Assembly (NCBI RefSeq): GCF_900105115.1
Contig: NZ_FNRV01000001.1
Coordinates: 6,141,501-6,205,500, forward strand
Direction: 5' to 3'
DNA: 64,000 bases
Source of the DNA: Pseudomonas mohnii
GTDB lineage: Bacteria > Pseudomonadota > Gammaproteobacteria > Pseudomonadales > Pseudomonadaceae
The notes below the pieces were generated by a model, which worked only from the letters and a program-made list of their open reading frames with translations, did no database searches and was not told the DNA's origin. The position numbers and the translations under genes were made by a program. Shown in pieces: positions 35,059 to 43,885 of the stretch. Position 1 is the first letter of the stretch; each line of letters begins with the position of its first letter.

Positions 35059-35922
35059 TTAATGCTTGCTCGCGATTTCCTCCAGGTGATCCTCGACTTC
35101 CTGGGGCTTGAGCACCAGCACATCGCTCTCCACCGCATCGAGCACCACTTCCGCCGTATTGCCGATCAACGTCCCGGATAATCCGCTGCGCGCCACGGTG
35201 CCAATCACCGTCACGGCCGCCTGCAGCTTGTGCACCATGAACGGGATCAGCACGTCCGCCGGGCCTTCTGCGATGTGCAGGTGTTCATCGTCGACGTCGA
35301 ACTCCGCCTGGAACGCCTTGCACTGTTCGCGATAGCGCGCCTCGATGGTTTCGCTGAGCTGGAAGGTCGGGTCGGCCGACGACAGCATGGGCGACGGATG
35401 GGCGCTGATGACATGCAAGTGCGCTTTGGCCATGCTGGCAATGTCATAGCCGTAATCGATGATGGTGTTGTGCAGATGGCGGTGCTCACTGTCGATGTTG
35501 CCGACATCTACGGCTGCCAGAATCACTTTGTCCTTCCAGGAACCTGCGGTTTTCACCAGCAGGACCGGAGTCGGGCAGGTGCGCAACACTTTCCAGTCTT
35601 CCGGGGTCAGCAGGGCCTTTTTCAGCGGGCTGTCGGGGTAATGCTGCTTGATCACCAGACCGCAGCCTTCGGCTTGCTGCACCGTGACGATGGTTTCATG
35701 CAGGCTGCTTTCCCAGGCCTGTTCGGTGGTGACGCTATAGCCATCCGCCACCAGCGCCGCCTTGAGCACGCCGAGCATGGCGCTGTGGTCGTGCTTGCGG
35801 TCGCAGACCAACAGGTGCAAATGGGCCCGGGTCACGCCGGCAATCAATTTGGCGCGCTTGAGCGCGAGGCTTTCCGAGTGCTCGGGTTCAAGAACCACCA
35901 GAATGCTGCGAATGGCTTGCAT
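35059..35922 (-). CDS. Universal stress protein (two-domain)
   Basis: A 287-residue protein of two fused Usp domains. The first starts MQAIRSILVVLEPEHSES with ALKRAKLIAG; the second begins KVILAAVDVGNIDSEH and ends VTVIGTVARSGLSGTLIGNTAE, which holds the ATP-binding G-x2-G-x9-G-type loop of the family (GTVARSGLSG). UspE-like proteins act in stress survival and oxygen-limited growth. Start ATG 35922 has GGAGA upstream. The frame is open for another 247 codons upstream, but that region is antisense to miaE and is not part of the gene. Confidence 0.9.
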   Translation of the reverse strand: MQAIRSILVVLEPEHSESLALKRAKLIAGVTRAHLHLLVCDRKHDHSAMLGVLKAALVADGYSVTTEQAWESSLHETIVTVQQAEGCGLVIKQHYPDSPLKKALLTPEDWKVLRTCPTPVLLVKTAGSWKDKVILAAVDVGNIDSEHRHLHNTIIDYGYDIASMAKAHLHVISAHPSPMLSSADPTFQLSETIEARYREQCKAFQAEFDVDDEHLHIAEGPADVLIPFMVHKLQAAVTVIGTVARSGLSGTLIGNTAEVVLDAVESDVLVLKPQEVEDHLEEIASKH

Positions 35923-36078
35923 GATCGGGATCTCCGGAAAGTAAGGATGGCGTGAAACTACTATAGATGCTGGTCGCCTGCACGGGACTTGATGCATATC
36001 AACGGTAGCGACTGGTGGTCTTCGGGCAGGCCGGTATAATCGGCGCCCTTCGTTTTGAACCTTTTGTCCGTGGGCCCC

Positions 36079-36687
36079 ATGATCCTTCCCGAAATACACG
36101 AATTCCTTGGCTGCCGTACCCCCGATGGTTGGGTTCAAGCCGCACTGGCCGATCAGGAAACCCTGCTGATCGACCATAAGAACTGCGAATTCAAGGCTGC
36201 CAGCACGGCGCTCAGCCTGATTGCCAAGTATCACTCCCACGTCGATCTGATCAACATGATGTCGCGCCTGGCCCGGGAAGAGCTGGTGCACCACGAGCAG
36301 GTCATGCGTCTGATGAAAAAACGCAAGATCGGACTGCGTCAGCTGTCCGCCGGGCGTTACGCCTCGGGGTTGCGCAAAGTGGTGCGCAGTCACGAACCGG
36401 TGAAACTGGTGGATACCCTGGTGGTCGGCGCGTTCATCGAGGCCCGCAGTTGCGAGCGTTTCGAAGCCTTGGTGCCGCATCTGGACGAAGAGCTGGGCAA
36501 GTTCTATTTCGGCCTGCTTAAAAGTGAAGCCCGGCATTTCCAGGGTTACCTGAAACTGGCCTATCAGTACGGAGATGCCAAGGATATCGCCCAGGTCATC
36601 GACAAGGTCCGCGCCGCCGAGCAGGAGCTGATCGAGTCGCCGGATGTGGAGTTCCGCTTCCACAGTGGTGTGCCGACCGCGGCCTGA
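36079..36687 (+). CDS. miaE: tRNA-(ms2io6A37) hydroxylase MiaE
   Basis: A 202-residue non-haem diiron hydroxylase that converts ms2i6A to ms2io6A at position 37 of tRNAs reading UNN codons. The start MILPEIHEFLGCRTPD and the metal-ligand segments NCEFKAAST, REELVHHEQV, EARSCERF and SEARHFQGY match the family. ATG 36079 is used; a TTG 24 bases upstream would add residues foreign to the family. It stands alone, between the divergent stress-protein gene and a REP pair. Confidence 0.95.
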   Translation: MILPEIHEFLGCRTPDGWVQAALADQETLLIDHKNCEFKAASTALSLIAKYHSHVDLINMMSRLAREELVHHEQVMRLMKKRKIGLRQLSAGRYASGLRKVVRSHEPVKLVDTLVVGAFIEARSCERFEALVPHLDEELGKFYFGLLKSEARHFQGYLKLAYQYGDAKDIAQVIDKVRAAEQELIESPDVEFRFHSGVPTAA

Positions 36688-36745
36688 ACCGCATGACCCT
36701 CCGGGGTGATTTTTTATACCTGGAATTTGCCCTTCAAAATACCGT

Positions 36746-36852
36746 CCCTGTAGGAGCGAACCTGCTCGCGATGGTCGCCAACGATTACGCGGACGTTCAG
36801 GTTAAATGCGGCGTCTTTGGGTGCTTCGCGAGCAGGCTCGCTCCTACAGGGG
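36746..36852. repeat. REP pair (inverted), second sequence type
   Basis: Left copy CCCTGTAGGAGCGAACCTGC then TCGCGATGG; right copy CTTCGCGAGCAGGCTCGCTC then CTACAGGG, pointing toward each other with about 48 bases between. The core differs from the GTGGGAGCGGGCTTGCCCGC type found at 34969 and 54812. Confidence 0.85.
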
Positions 36853-36879
36853 GATCGCGCTGGTGCCTGGATCGCGAGC

Positions 36880-37370
36880 CTAGCGGCTCAGCCCCAGGCG
36901 CTCATGCCACTGCGCAATGGACTCCTCGGGATAGACATCGAACTGTGCCGGTCCTTCCCATGCGCTTCGACCTCCACCCACGAGGCTTTCGAGCCGAGCA
37001 TCAGGTGCGTGTGTTCCGGCGGGATCGGTAGCGGGGTGTCGATGGCCGAGGCGAACGGGTGAATCAGCTCGGGCCATTCAGGACTGAACAACCACAAGCC
37101 CGAACCGCACAACGAGCAGAAATGCCGCTCGGCGGTGCTGCTGTGGGCGCGTTTGTCACCTTCATTCTTGAGCCGCGCATGGTAGATCGCGATGTGCTTG
37201 CGCCCGCGTACTTTCAGGCTGGCGGCATCGCCGCCGAGGTTGATCGCATAGCCGCCACCGCCCTGGGTCTTGCGGCAGATCGAGCAATAGCAGCGTTGAT
37301 AGGGGTAGGGGTTGGCGCTGGTCAGGCTGAATGACACCGCGCCGCAATGGCAGGAACCGTCGAGTCGCAT
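36880..37370 (-). pseudogene. GFA-family protein (CENP-V/GFA fold), frameshifted near its 3' end
   Basis: Glutathione-dependent formaldehyde-activating-type zinc protein: MRLDGSCHCGAVSFSL, then CYCSICRKTQGGGGYAINL and HFCSLCGSGLWLF give all the zinc cysteines. The frame is intact to SKASWVEVEAHGK (about base 36960), after which the frame gives unrelated residues and stops at 36888. In the neighbouring frame the expected C-terminus, GPAQFDVYPEESIAQWHERL, follows and stops at 36880. One base has therefore been gained or lost. It could be a true mutation or a sequencing error. The core zinc domain would still be made. Confidence 0.8.
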
Positions 37371-37533
37371 GGTGCTCTCCAGAGGACTGAAATCGTTCGT
37401 TCAGCCTAGAAGGTCTGTGGTGAGCTTGCTGACGTCTTCGCTGGCCAGCCAGCGATGAACGATAACGCGGTGCCACTGGACGGTTACCGACAGCCAAGTC
37501 AGCATGGGTACCTCCCTCTCCGGACCAGGCCCG

Positions 37534-38418
37534 ATGCGACGACTACCCTCCCTGGCAGCACTGCGAACCTTCGAATGCGCCGCGCGCCATGCCCATTTCG
37601 GTCGGGCAGCCGCTGAGTTGTGTGTGACCGACAGCGCCGTCAGCCATCAGATTCGTCAGCTGGAAGAACAACTGGGCGTGTCGTTGTTTATTCGCGAAGG
37701 CCGGCAAATTCGTCCGACCATGGCTGCCGGGCGTTTGATGCAAAGTTTGCAGCAGGCCTTCGAATTGATCGGTGATGCCTGCGACGAATTACGCGACCCC
37801 TCGTCCCTCGCGGTGTTGCGCCTGGCGGTGACCGCCGAACTGGCGCAAAAGTGGCTGATGAGCCGCCTCACCGATTTCTATGCGCGCTATCCACACATCA
37901 CCTTGCACCTTTACGAACAACCGATTGATGCCACGGCGCCGGGGGAAGACATCGACCTCGCCATCACCTACGGTACCGGCCCGGTGGACAGCAGTGCGTA
38001 TTTCGTCCGGCCGCTGCCGGCGTTGCAGTTTTTTCCGGTGTGCAGTCCCGGTCTGTTCAACCAGGGCACGCTGAAAGCCCCCAGGGATCTGGCCCGTCAC
38101 TGCCTGCTCCACGACGATCAGGACGGCAAGACCTGGACCGCCTGGCTCACCAGCCACGCCGGCGATCAGCGCCCCGAACGGCAGCTGTATTTCGCCCATG
38201 CCGGATTGGCGCTTGAGGCCGCGGCCCAGGGGCAGGGCGTGGCCATGGGCGATAACCTGACCGCCCAGGAAGACTTGCTCAGCGGCCGTCTGGTCCGGCC
38301 TTTTACCTCCAGCATGACCGCGTTGGGCCAATACGCGCTGGTGTGTGAACGGGTGCGCCTGGAGCGGCCGGCGGTCGCGCAGATGCTGGAATGGTTCAAC
38401 GATCAGCTGGTCGATTGA
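37534..38418 (+). CDS. LysR-family transcriptional regulator (GcvA-like)
   Basis: A 294-residue LysR regulator. The N-terminal wHTH reads RRLPSLAALRTFECAARHAHFGRAAAELCVTDSAVSHQIRQLE (given here only for position: residues 2-44), the pattern of the GcvA/AmpR subgroup, followed by a periplasmic-binding-like effector domain. The start MRRLPSL at 37534 is chosen over 37504 because the HTH begins there. It lies 100 bases upstream of the agmatine deiminase gene in the same direction and may control it; this is inferred from position. Confidence 0.9.
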   Translation: MRRLPSLAALRTFECAARHAHFGRAAAELCVTDSAVSHQIRQLEEQLGVSLFIREGRQIRPTMAAGRLMQSLQQAFELIGDACDELRDPSSLAVLRLAVTAELAQKWLMSRLTDFYARYPHITLHLYEQPIDATAPGEDIDLAITYGTGPVDSSAYFVRPLPALQFFPVCSPGLFNQGTLKAPRDLARHCLLHDDQDGKTWTAWLTSHAGDQRPERQLYFAHAGLALEAAAQGQGVAMGDNLTAQEDLLSGRLVRPFTSSMTALGQYALVCERVRLERPAVAQMLEWFNDQLVD

Positions 38419-38450
38419 TGAGTTGAATTCAAGTATTCCGAAATAATCAT

Positions 38451-38471
38451 CGTTGGCGAGGAGGCCGCCAA
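38451..38471. promoter_or_regulatory. Hairpin GTTGGCG-N7-CGCCAAC before aguA
   Basis: A perfect 7-bp inverted repeat in the 100-base gap between the LysR gene and aguA, 48 bases before the aguA start. It may be a terminator stem for the LysR gene (no T-tract) or an operator. Confidence 0.35.
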
Positions 38472-38518
38472 CGACCTTAGCCTGTGGTCATTCCAATCCC
38501 CGCTAATGAGGTAGGCCC

Positions 38519-39643
38519 ATGGCACGTTTGCTCGATTCCACTCCCAAACTCGACGGTTTCCGTTTGCCCGGCGAATTCGAAACCAAGTCCGGCTGCTGGC
38601 TTGGCTGGCCGGAGCGCACCGACGTCTGGCGCAATGGCGCCAAGCCTGCACAGAAAGTCTGGGTGCAGATCGTCACCGCAATCGCCCAGAGCGAACCGGT
38701 TACCGTGTGTGCCTCCGCTGCCCAGTTCGCCACCGCACGCCGCCAGTTGCCGCCGCAAGTGCGGGTGGTCGAAATGACCTGCAACGACACCTGGTTTCGC
38801 GACAGCGGCCCGTGCTTCGTGGTCAACGACCAGAGCGGCGAAGTGCGCGGCGTCGACTTTGAATTCAACGCCTACGGCGGACTCGACGGCGGTTTGTACT
38901 ATCCATGGGACAAGGACGACCAGATCGCGAGCAAGATCCTCGAAATCGAACGCTTCGACCGCTATCGCGCACCGTTGATTGCCGAAATGGGCGGTATCCA
39001 GAGCGATGGCCAGGGCAGCATTCTCACCACCGAACAATGCCTGCTCAATCGCAATCGCAATCAGCACCTGGGCAAGGACGAAGTCACCCGGCGCCTGACC
39101 GATTACCTGGGCGCCGAGCAAATCATCTGGCTGCCGCGGGGCTGCAAGTTCGACGAAACCGATGGCCATGTCGATGACCTTGCATGCTTCGTGCGCCCCG
39201 GAGAAGTGGTGCTGCAATGGACCGATAACCGCGATGACCCGCAGTGGGAAATCTACCAGGAGGCCTACGACATCCTGCGCAGCACCCGCGACAGCCGTGG
39301 CCGCGAGCTGATCGTGCACAAACTGCCGCAACCGGATGTGTTGGAATGGACCGCTGAAGAGGCCGAAGGCCTGGACCAGCAGGACAGCACCCACACCCGC
39401 CAGGCCGGCACCAAAATCTGTGCGTCCTACATCAACTACTACGCCGGTAACACGTCGATCGTGGTGCCGCTGTTTGGTGATCGCAACGACCAGGTGGCGC
39501 AGGCGACCCTGGCGGAACTGTTCCCTCGGCACAAAATCGTCGGCATCGAAAACTCCCGGGAAATTCTCCTCGGTGGCGGCAACGTCGCGTGCATCACCAT
39601 GCCTCAGTACGCCGGCGCCGCCAGCCACAAAAAGGGAGCGTGA
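38519..39643 (+). CDS. aguA: Agmatine deiminase
   Basis: A 374-residue agmatine deiminase of the guanidino-group-modifying superfamily. Signature segments are DTWFRDSGPCFVV (about 90-102), FNAYGG with the following YPWDKDDQIA, HVDDLACF near 219, and the active-site cysteine in GGGNVACIT (Cys358). It converts agmatine to N-carbamoylputrescine in the arginine decarboxylase route to putrescine. It precedes by two bases a gene for a putrescine-type binding protein, so uptake and breakdown of agmatine or polyamines may be coupled. Confidence 0.96.
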   Translation: MARLLDSTPKLDGFRLPGEFETKSGCWLGWPERTDVWRNGAKPAQKVWVQIVTAIAQSEPVTVCASAAQFATARRQLPPQVRVVEMTCNDTWFRDSGPCFVVNDQSGEVRGVDFEFNAYGGLDGGLYYPWDKDDQIASKILEIERFDRYRAPLIAEMGGIQSDGQGSILTTEQCLLNRNRNQHLGKDEVTRRLTDYLGAEQIIWLPRGCKFDETDGHVDDLACFVRPGEVVLQWTDNRDDPQWEIYQEAYDILRSTRDSRGRELIVHKLPQPDVLEWTAEEAEGLDQQDSTHTRQAGTKICASYINYYAGNTSIVVPLFGDRNDQVAQATLAELFPRHKIVGIENSREILLGGGNVACITMPQYAGAASHKKGA

Positions 39644-39645
39644 CC

Positions 39646-40743
39646 ATGGGCCTGCACAAACTGACTCAAGCAATACTGCTGGTGCTTGCACCCCTGTGTG
39701 TGCAGGCCGCCGACACCCCAAAACCAGTGGTGAATCTCTATATATGGGGCGAGTACCTGGCCCCGGACACCCTGACCCATTTCGAGAAACAAACCGGTAT
39801 CCATGTGGTCGCCGATCACTTTGACTCTCTGGAAACCGTCGAGACCAAACTGCTCACCGGCCGCAGCGGCTACGACCTGGTGCTGACTGCCGGACAGCAT
39901 CTGTCCCGGGCCATCCAGAGCGGCGCGATCCAGCCCGTGGACAAGCAGCGACTGCCGCACTTTGCAGGCGTCGGCGAGGAGTTTCGTCAGCATATGGCGG
40001 TGTTCGATCCGGGCAATCGCTATGCCGGGATCTACGCCTGGGGCACCACGGGCGTGGGCTTTCAGGATGAGGCGGTCAAACAGCGCCTGCCCGACGCGCC
40101 GACGGACAGTTGGGCAATGCTGTTCGACCCGGCGGTGGTGGCGAAATTCGCCGATTGCGGGGTCAGCCTGCTCAATGATCCCAACGAGGTGTTCGCGGCG
40201 GTCATGAAGTACATGGGCCTGGACATCAACCGCCAGAACCTCGATGACCTGAAACGCGCCGAGGCGCAACTGGCGAAGATCCGCCCCTACATTCGCTACT
40301 TCGACAACGACCTGAACATCAGCGACCTGGCCAATGGCAACACCTGTGTGGCGATGTCGTGGAACGGCAACGTGGCCATCGCTGCCGGCCAGGCCGAAGC
40401 GGCGGGCAAACCTTACAAGCTCGGTTACCGGATACCGAAGGAGGGCACGTTGATCTGGTTCGATGCCATGGTCATTCCCAAGGATGCGCCTCATCCGCAG
40501 GCCGGCCTGGCTCTGATGGACTATTTGATGACGCCTGAAGTGATAGCGCCGATCACCGATACCATTCACTACGCCAACGCGATCACTGCGGCGGACAGCT
40601 TGATCGACCCGGCGATTCGCAATGATCCGGGGACTTACCCGCCGACCGAGGTTCGCGCTTCGTTGTACAGCAAGAATGACAACGGCAAGGACTTCAACCG
40701 GGCGCTGATCCGGGCGTTCAGCCGGTTGAAATCGGGGTTGTGA
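39646..40743 (+). CDS. Periplasmic polyamine-binding protein (PotF/SpuD-like)
   Basis: A 365-residue extracellular solute-binding protein. A signal peptide occupies about residues 1-22 (cleavage after CVQAA), followed by NLYIWGEYLAPDTLTHFEKQTG, the N-terminal motif of PotD/PotF polyamine receptors, and IWGE-type aromatic ligand residues. It starts three bases after aguA, so they form an operon; a polyamine or agmatine ligand is the natural guess. No permease or ATPase genes follow, so it must work with a transporter encoded elsewhere. Confidence 0.9.
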   Translation: MGLHKLTQAILLVLAPLCVQAADTPKPVVNLYIWGEYLAPDTLTHFEKQTGIHVVADHFDSLETVETKLLTGRSGYDLVLTAGQHLSRAIQSGAIQPVDKQRLPHFAGVGEEFRQHMAVFDPGNRYAGIYAWGTTGVGFQDEAVKQRLPDAPTDSWAMLFDPAVVAKFADCGVSLLNDPNEVFAAVMKYMGLDINRQNLDDLKRAEAQLAKIRPYIRYFDNDLNISDLANGNTCVAMSWNGNVAIAAGQAEAAGKPYKLGYRIPKEGTLIWFDAMVIPKDAPHPQAGLALMDYLMTPEVIAPITDTIHYANAITAADSLIDPAIRNDPGTYPPTEVRASLYSKNDNGKDFNRALIRAFSRLKSGL

Positions 40744-40826
40744 CTGGCGTTGGGTGATGTGTTGAATCGGCGGGCGCCATCGTCGCAACGCCGCCGGAGC
40801 CTGCTCGCGAAGAACGATAACGCGGT

Positions 40827-41456
40827 CTATCGGTTGGACACCCGCCACAAATACCAGGAAGCCACCGTCCGATAAGGGCTCCACGCCAAGCCGATTTCAA
40901 CCATCTGCTTGCGCGTCGGCTGTGCGTCCAGGCCCTTGAGCCGCCGATAACCCTCACGCACCCCGAAGTCGTCGGCCGGCAGGATGTCCGGCCGTTCCAG
41001 GCTATAGATCAGCAGCATTTCCACGGTCCAGCGGCCCACCCCGCGCAGGGTGATCAAGCGCTCGATCAACGCTTCATCGTCCATGGCCAGCGCGGTGGCG
41101 TAATCCGGCACGACGCCCTCGAGGGTCGCCTGGGCGATGCCTTGAATAGTGGCGATCTTGCTGGCGGAGAACCCGCAACCGCGCAGTTGATCGAAGTCGC
41201 TGGCCACGACCTGCTCGGGCCTGGGGAACAGGCCGGACGGGAACAGGGCGAGCAACCGACCGATGATCGCATCGCCGGCCCGGGCATGCAGTTGCTGATA
41301 GGCAATCGACCGTACCAGCGACTCATAAGGATCGCGGGCGGCGTGGGGTTGGTGCAGGCACGGGCCGACCGCCGCGATGTGTCGGCGCCAGTCCTCATCG
41401 ACTGACGACAAGAACACCGTGGCGGGTCGGTAGCGGTCGGGTATGGGCTCAGGCAT
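40827..41456 (-). CDS. DNA-3-methyladenine glycosylase (AlkA-type, HhH-GPD)
   Basis: A 209-residue HhH-GPD DNA glycosylase that removes alkylated bases. The helix-hairpin-helix is LITLRGVGRWTVEMLLIYSL, followed by the catalytic aspartate in LPADDFGV. The N-terminal EPI.. DWR and AYQQLHARAG segments match the smaller bacterial AlkA/Mag1-like group. It lies downstream of ada with one 26-codon reading frame between, its ATG overlapping the end of that frame. The pairing with Ada indicates an alkylation-damage (adaptive response) unit. Confidence 0.92.
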   Translation of the reverse strand: MPEPIPDRYRPATVFLSSVDEDWRRHIAAVGPCLHQPHAARDPYESLVRSIAYQQLHARAGDAIIGRLLALFPSGLFPRPEQVVASDFDQLRGCGFSASKIATIQGIAQATLEGVVPDYATALAMDDEALIERLITLRGVGRWTVEMLLIYSLERPDILPADDFGVREGYRRLKGLDAQPTRKQMVEIGLAWSPYRTVASWYLWRVSNR

Positions 41457-41529
41457 TTGCGCAGGGCTTTAATGGCGCGTGGATTTCGCCGTGGGTCTGT
41501 GGGTGCCATTGATTGTCGCGCCAGTCCAT
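41449..41529 (-). CDS. Possible 26-residue leader peptide between ada and the AlkA gene
   Basis: ATG 41529 follows AAAGGAAACCC at good spacing. The frame reads MDWRDNQWHPQTHGEIHAPL then KPCANA and stops at 41449, eight bases beyond the AlkA start codon. Such overlap allows translational coupling. It is an unusual composition (three Trp/His-rich turns) and no known peptide is recognised. Confidence 0.4.
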   Translation of the reverse strand: MDWRDNQWHPQTHGEIHAPLKPCANA

Positions 41530-41562
41530 CGGGTTTCCTTTCTTGTGAAAAACAGTGGGCGA

Positions 41563-42645
41563 TCAGAAGGCGAGTTGTTGGGTGATCTGCACGGCGGCTT
41601 TTTCCAGCCTGAGCAGAAACGCCTTGCGCGGCTGCCCTCCACCATAGCCCGTCAGCGAGCCATCGGCACCGATCACCCGGTGGCACGGCAGGACGATCGA
41701 AAGGCGGTTGTGCCCATTGGCCAGGCCGACCGCGCGGCTGGCGCCGGGTTTGCCCAGCCTGGCGGCGATGGCCCCGTAGGTGGTGGTCTGGCCGTAAGGG
41801 ATGGTCGCCAGGATGGCCCAGACCTGGCGGGAAAACTCGCTGCCGGGCAGGTGCAGCGCCACGTTGAACTCGGTCAAGTCGCCGGCGAAGTACCGCGCCA
41901 GTTCCTGCTCGATTTGCTGCAGGTGGTGGTTGTGTCCTGGCGCCACGGCATAGCCGAAACGGTTCTGCAGGGCTTCAATCTCCCGGGTCAACACCGGCCG
42001 GTCGAGGAACTCCAGCAACACCAGCCCACGGCGCTCGGCCATGGCGATCATCGGTCCCAGCGGCGTGGTCAGGCGCGTGAACAGCAGCGGCTCACTGTTG
42101 GCTGCGCGACCGGGGGTGATGTGGAAGGATTTGCGGAAGGCATCGCGAAAACCGCTCAGGGACTCGTAGCCGCAGTCGAACGCTGCGCTGTCGATGGAGT
42201 CGCCCTGTTTGATGCCGCCCAGCGCCATGCCGAGGCGGCGCGTGCGCAACCAGGCATGAAAGGTCATGCCGAAATGCTGCTTGAACCAGCGCCGCAGTTT
42301 CAGCGGCTCGATGCCGGCGGCCAGCAACCGGGCATCGGTCCAGCGCTGCTCGGGATCGGCTTCCACCGACTTGAGCAGCGTCTGTACCCAATCCGGGGCG
42401 ATGGCCGCGGCGTCCAGGGGTTTACAGCGCAGGCAGGCGCGATAGCCCGCCGACAGGCACTCGTCGGCATGGGCGAAGAACTCGACGTTCTCCGGCTTTG
42501 GCTTGCGTGCCGTGCAGCTGGGACGACAGAAAATCCCGGTGGTTTTGACCGCGGTAAAAAACACCCCCTCGTAGGCGGTGTCGCGTTCGAGCATGGCGCG
42601 AACCATCTCGGCATGGGGCGGAAGTTGCGTGCTGTGTACGTTCAT
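41563..42645 (-). CDS. ada: Bifunctional DNA-methyltransferase/regulator Ada
   Basis: A 360-residue Ada protein with all three parts. The N-terminal zinc/phosphotriester domain has GIFCRPSC and CLRCKP (residues 38-75); an AraC-type HTH follows (about 100-190, including DCGYESLSGFRDAF); the C-terminal O6-alkylguanine transferase has IPYGQTTTYGAIAARLG and the active-site PCHRVIGADG near 317. It repairs methylphosphotriesters and O6-methylguanine and, once methylated, activates repair genes. The downstream AlkA gene is the likely target. The short first residues (MNVHSTQLPP) fit the family. Confidence 0.95.
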   Translation of the reverse strand: MNVHSTQLPPHAEMVRAMLERDTAYEGVFFTAVKTTGIFCRPSCTARKPKPENVEFFAHADECLSAGYRACLRCKPLDAAAIAPDWVQTLLKSVEADPEQRWTDARLLAAGIEPLKLRRWFKQHFGMTFHAWLRTRRLGMALGGIKQGDSIDSAAFDCGYESLSGFRDAFRKSFHITPGRAANSEPLLFTRLTTPLGPMIAMAERRGLVLLEFLDRPVLTREIEALQNRFGYAVAPGHNHHLQQIEQELARYFAGDLTEFNVALHLPGSEFSRQVWAILATIPYGQTTTYGAIAARLGKPGASRAVGLANGHNRLSIVLPCHRVIGADGSLTGYGGGQPRKAFLLRLEKAAVQITQQLAF

Positions 42646-42746
42646 GGGGCCAGCATAGAGGTCGAATCAGACGGTCTCCACCGGAAAATCGACAGAGAAT
42701 TGCGGAGCGTTCCAGACCCGCTCCATCAGGAGGTGCCGGTGCTCGA

Positions 42747-43787
42747 CTAGTGCTTGTGACGATGATGGATGTCTGGAAAGTGCGCATGGCTGTGACGCAG
42801 GGGCGTGTGTTGGTGTTCATGGCTGTGGGGTTCGGTGCCGTCCCACTCGAATGCATGTTCGTGTTGGTGGTGTTCATCGTGGACGTGTCGATGACGGTGA
42901 AGAAGGGTTTGGTGCTCATGTTCATGGGCATGGCTTTCCTTGAGGTGAATCCAGACCCCCAGCCCCATCAACAAAGAAGCCACCCAAAAACTCGCCGTCA
43001 CCGATTCGCCCAGCAGCAGGATGGCAATGGCGGCGCCGAGGAACGGCGCGGTGGAAAAATAGGCGCCCGTGCGTGCGGAACCCAGCCCGCGCAAGGCCAG
43101 TACAAACAACACCAGGCTGATACCGTAACCGAGCAGGCCGACGATCAGGGTTGGGCCAAGCACCGTCATCGGTGGCAACGATGCACCGAGCGACAGCGCC
43201 AGGGAACAGTTCACCAACCCGGCGCACAAACCCTTTACACCCGCAATGAACAGCGCGTCCGAGGCTGACACTTTGCGCGTCAGATTGTTATCGATAGCCC
43301 AACAGGCGCAGGCCAGGGCGACACACAGCGGCCCGGTCCAGCCCTGGGAGTGAACCGCTCCCTGTGGCCAGGCCAGCAGCACGCCCCCTGCGACGATCGC
43401 CAGCATGCCGATGACGATGCGTCGGTCGGCGTTCTCTTTAAACACCACCCACGCCAGCACGGCGGTCAGTACTGATTCGAGGTTCAGCATCAAGGAGGCT
43501 GTGGCGCCAGAGGTTGAGGTCAAGCCAGACATCAATGCCACGGGGCCGAGAATCCCGCCAAATGCAATCGCGCCGATCAGCCAGGGCCATTCCGCAGAGG
43601 TCAGCCCGCTGGGGCGCCAGCCCCGGTCGCGGATCAATCGGGCAAGGGTCAATCCCAGGCCGCTGCCCATGTACAGCAGTCCGGCCAGCAGGATGGGCGA
43701 AAGGTTCAGCCCCAACAGCTTGGCCAATGGCGTACTTGCACCAAACAGCGCAGCGGCGGCAAGGGCGTAAAGAATGCTTGTGTTCAT
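42747..43787 (-). CDS. EamA/DMT-family exporter with His-rich C-terminus
   Basis: A 346-residue drug/metabolite-type exporter with ten predicted membrane segments in two EamA repeats (MNTSILYALAAAALFGASTP ... and LGARTGAYFSTAPFLGA-type second repeat). After the last segment, about residues 283-346 carry 23 histidines in clusters (HAHEHEH, HRHRHVHDEHHQHEH, HSHEHQH, HSHAH). This tail probably binds Ni, Co, Zn or Cu ions and may sense or store metal. No partner gene is adjacent. Substrate not determined. Confidence 0.9.
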   Translation of the reverse strand: MNTSILYALAAAALFGASTPLAKLLGLNLSPILLAGLLYMGSGLGLTLARLIRDRGWRPSGLTSAEWPWLIGAIAFGGILGPVALMSGLTSTSGATASLMLNLESVLTAVLAWVVFKENADRRIVIGMLAIVAGGVLLAWPQGAVHSQGWTGPLCVALACACWAIDNNLTRKVSASDALFIAGVKGLCAGLVNCSLALSLGASLPPMTVLGPTLIVGLLGYGISLVLFVLALRGLGSARTGAYFSTAPFLGAAIAILLLGESVTASFWVASLLMGLGVWIHLKESHAHEHEHQTLLHRHRHVHDEHHQHEHAFEWDGTEPHSHEHQHTPLRHSHAHFPDIHHRHKH

Positions 43788-43885
43788 TGGGGCCTGGCTT
43801 TCACATCAATGGCGGGATGATCTATTTAGTCACAGGCGCGGTGCCCGATCCATGCTGATGGAGAGGGCCATGAATAAAAAACGGC

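Noticed and set aside
35923..36663. N-terminal extension of the universal stress protein frame
   Set aside because: The region is antisense to miaE, and the Usp fold begins exactly at ATG 35922.
38477..39721. 414-residue frame opposite aguA
   Set aside because: Antisense to a complete agmatine deiminase with its catalytic cysteine and no plausible start signal.
37452..40830. Short repeat GAACGATAACGCGGT near 37452 and 40814
   Set aside because: Only 15 bases and both next to REP-like remnants; too short to call a separate element.
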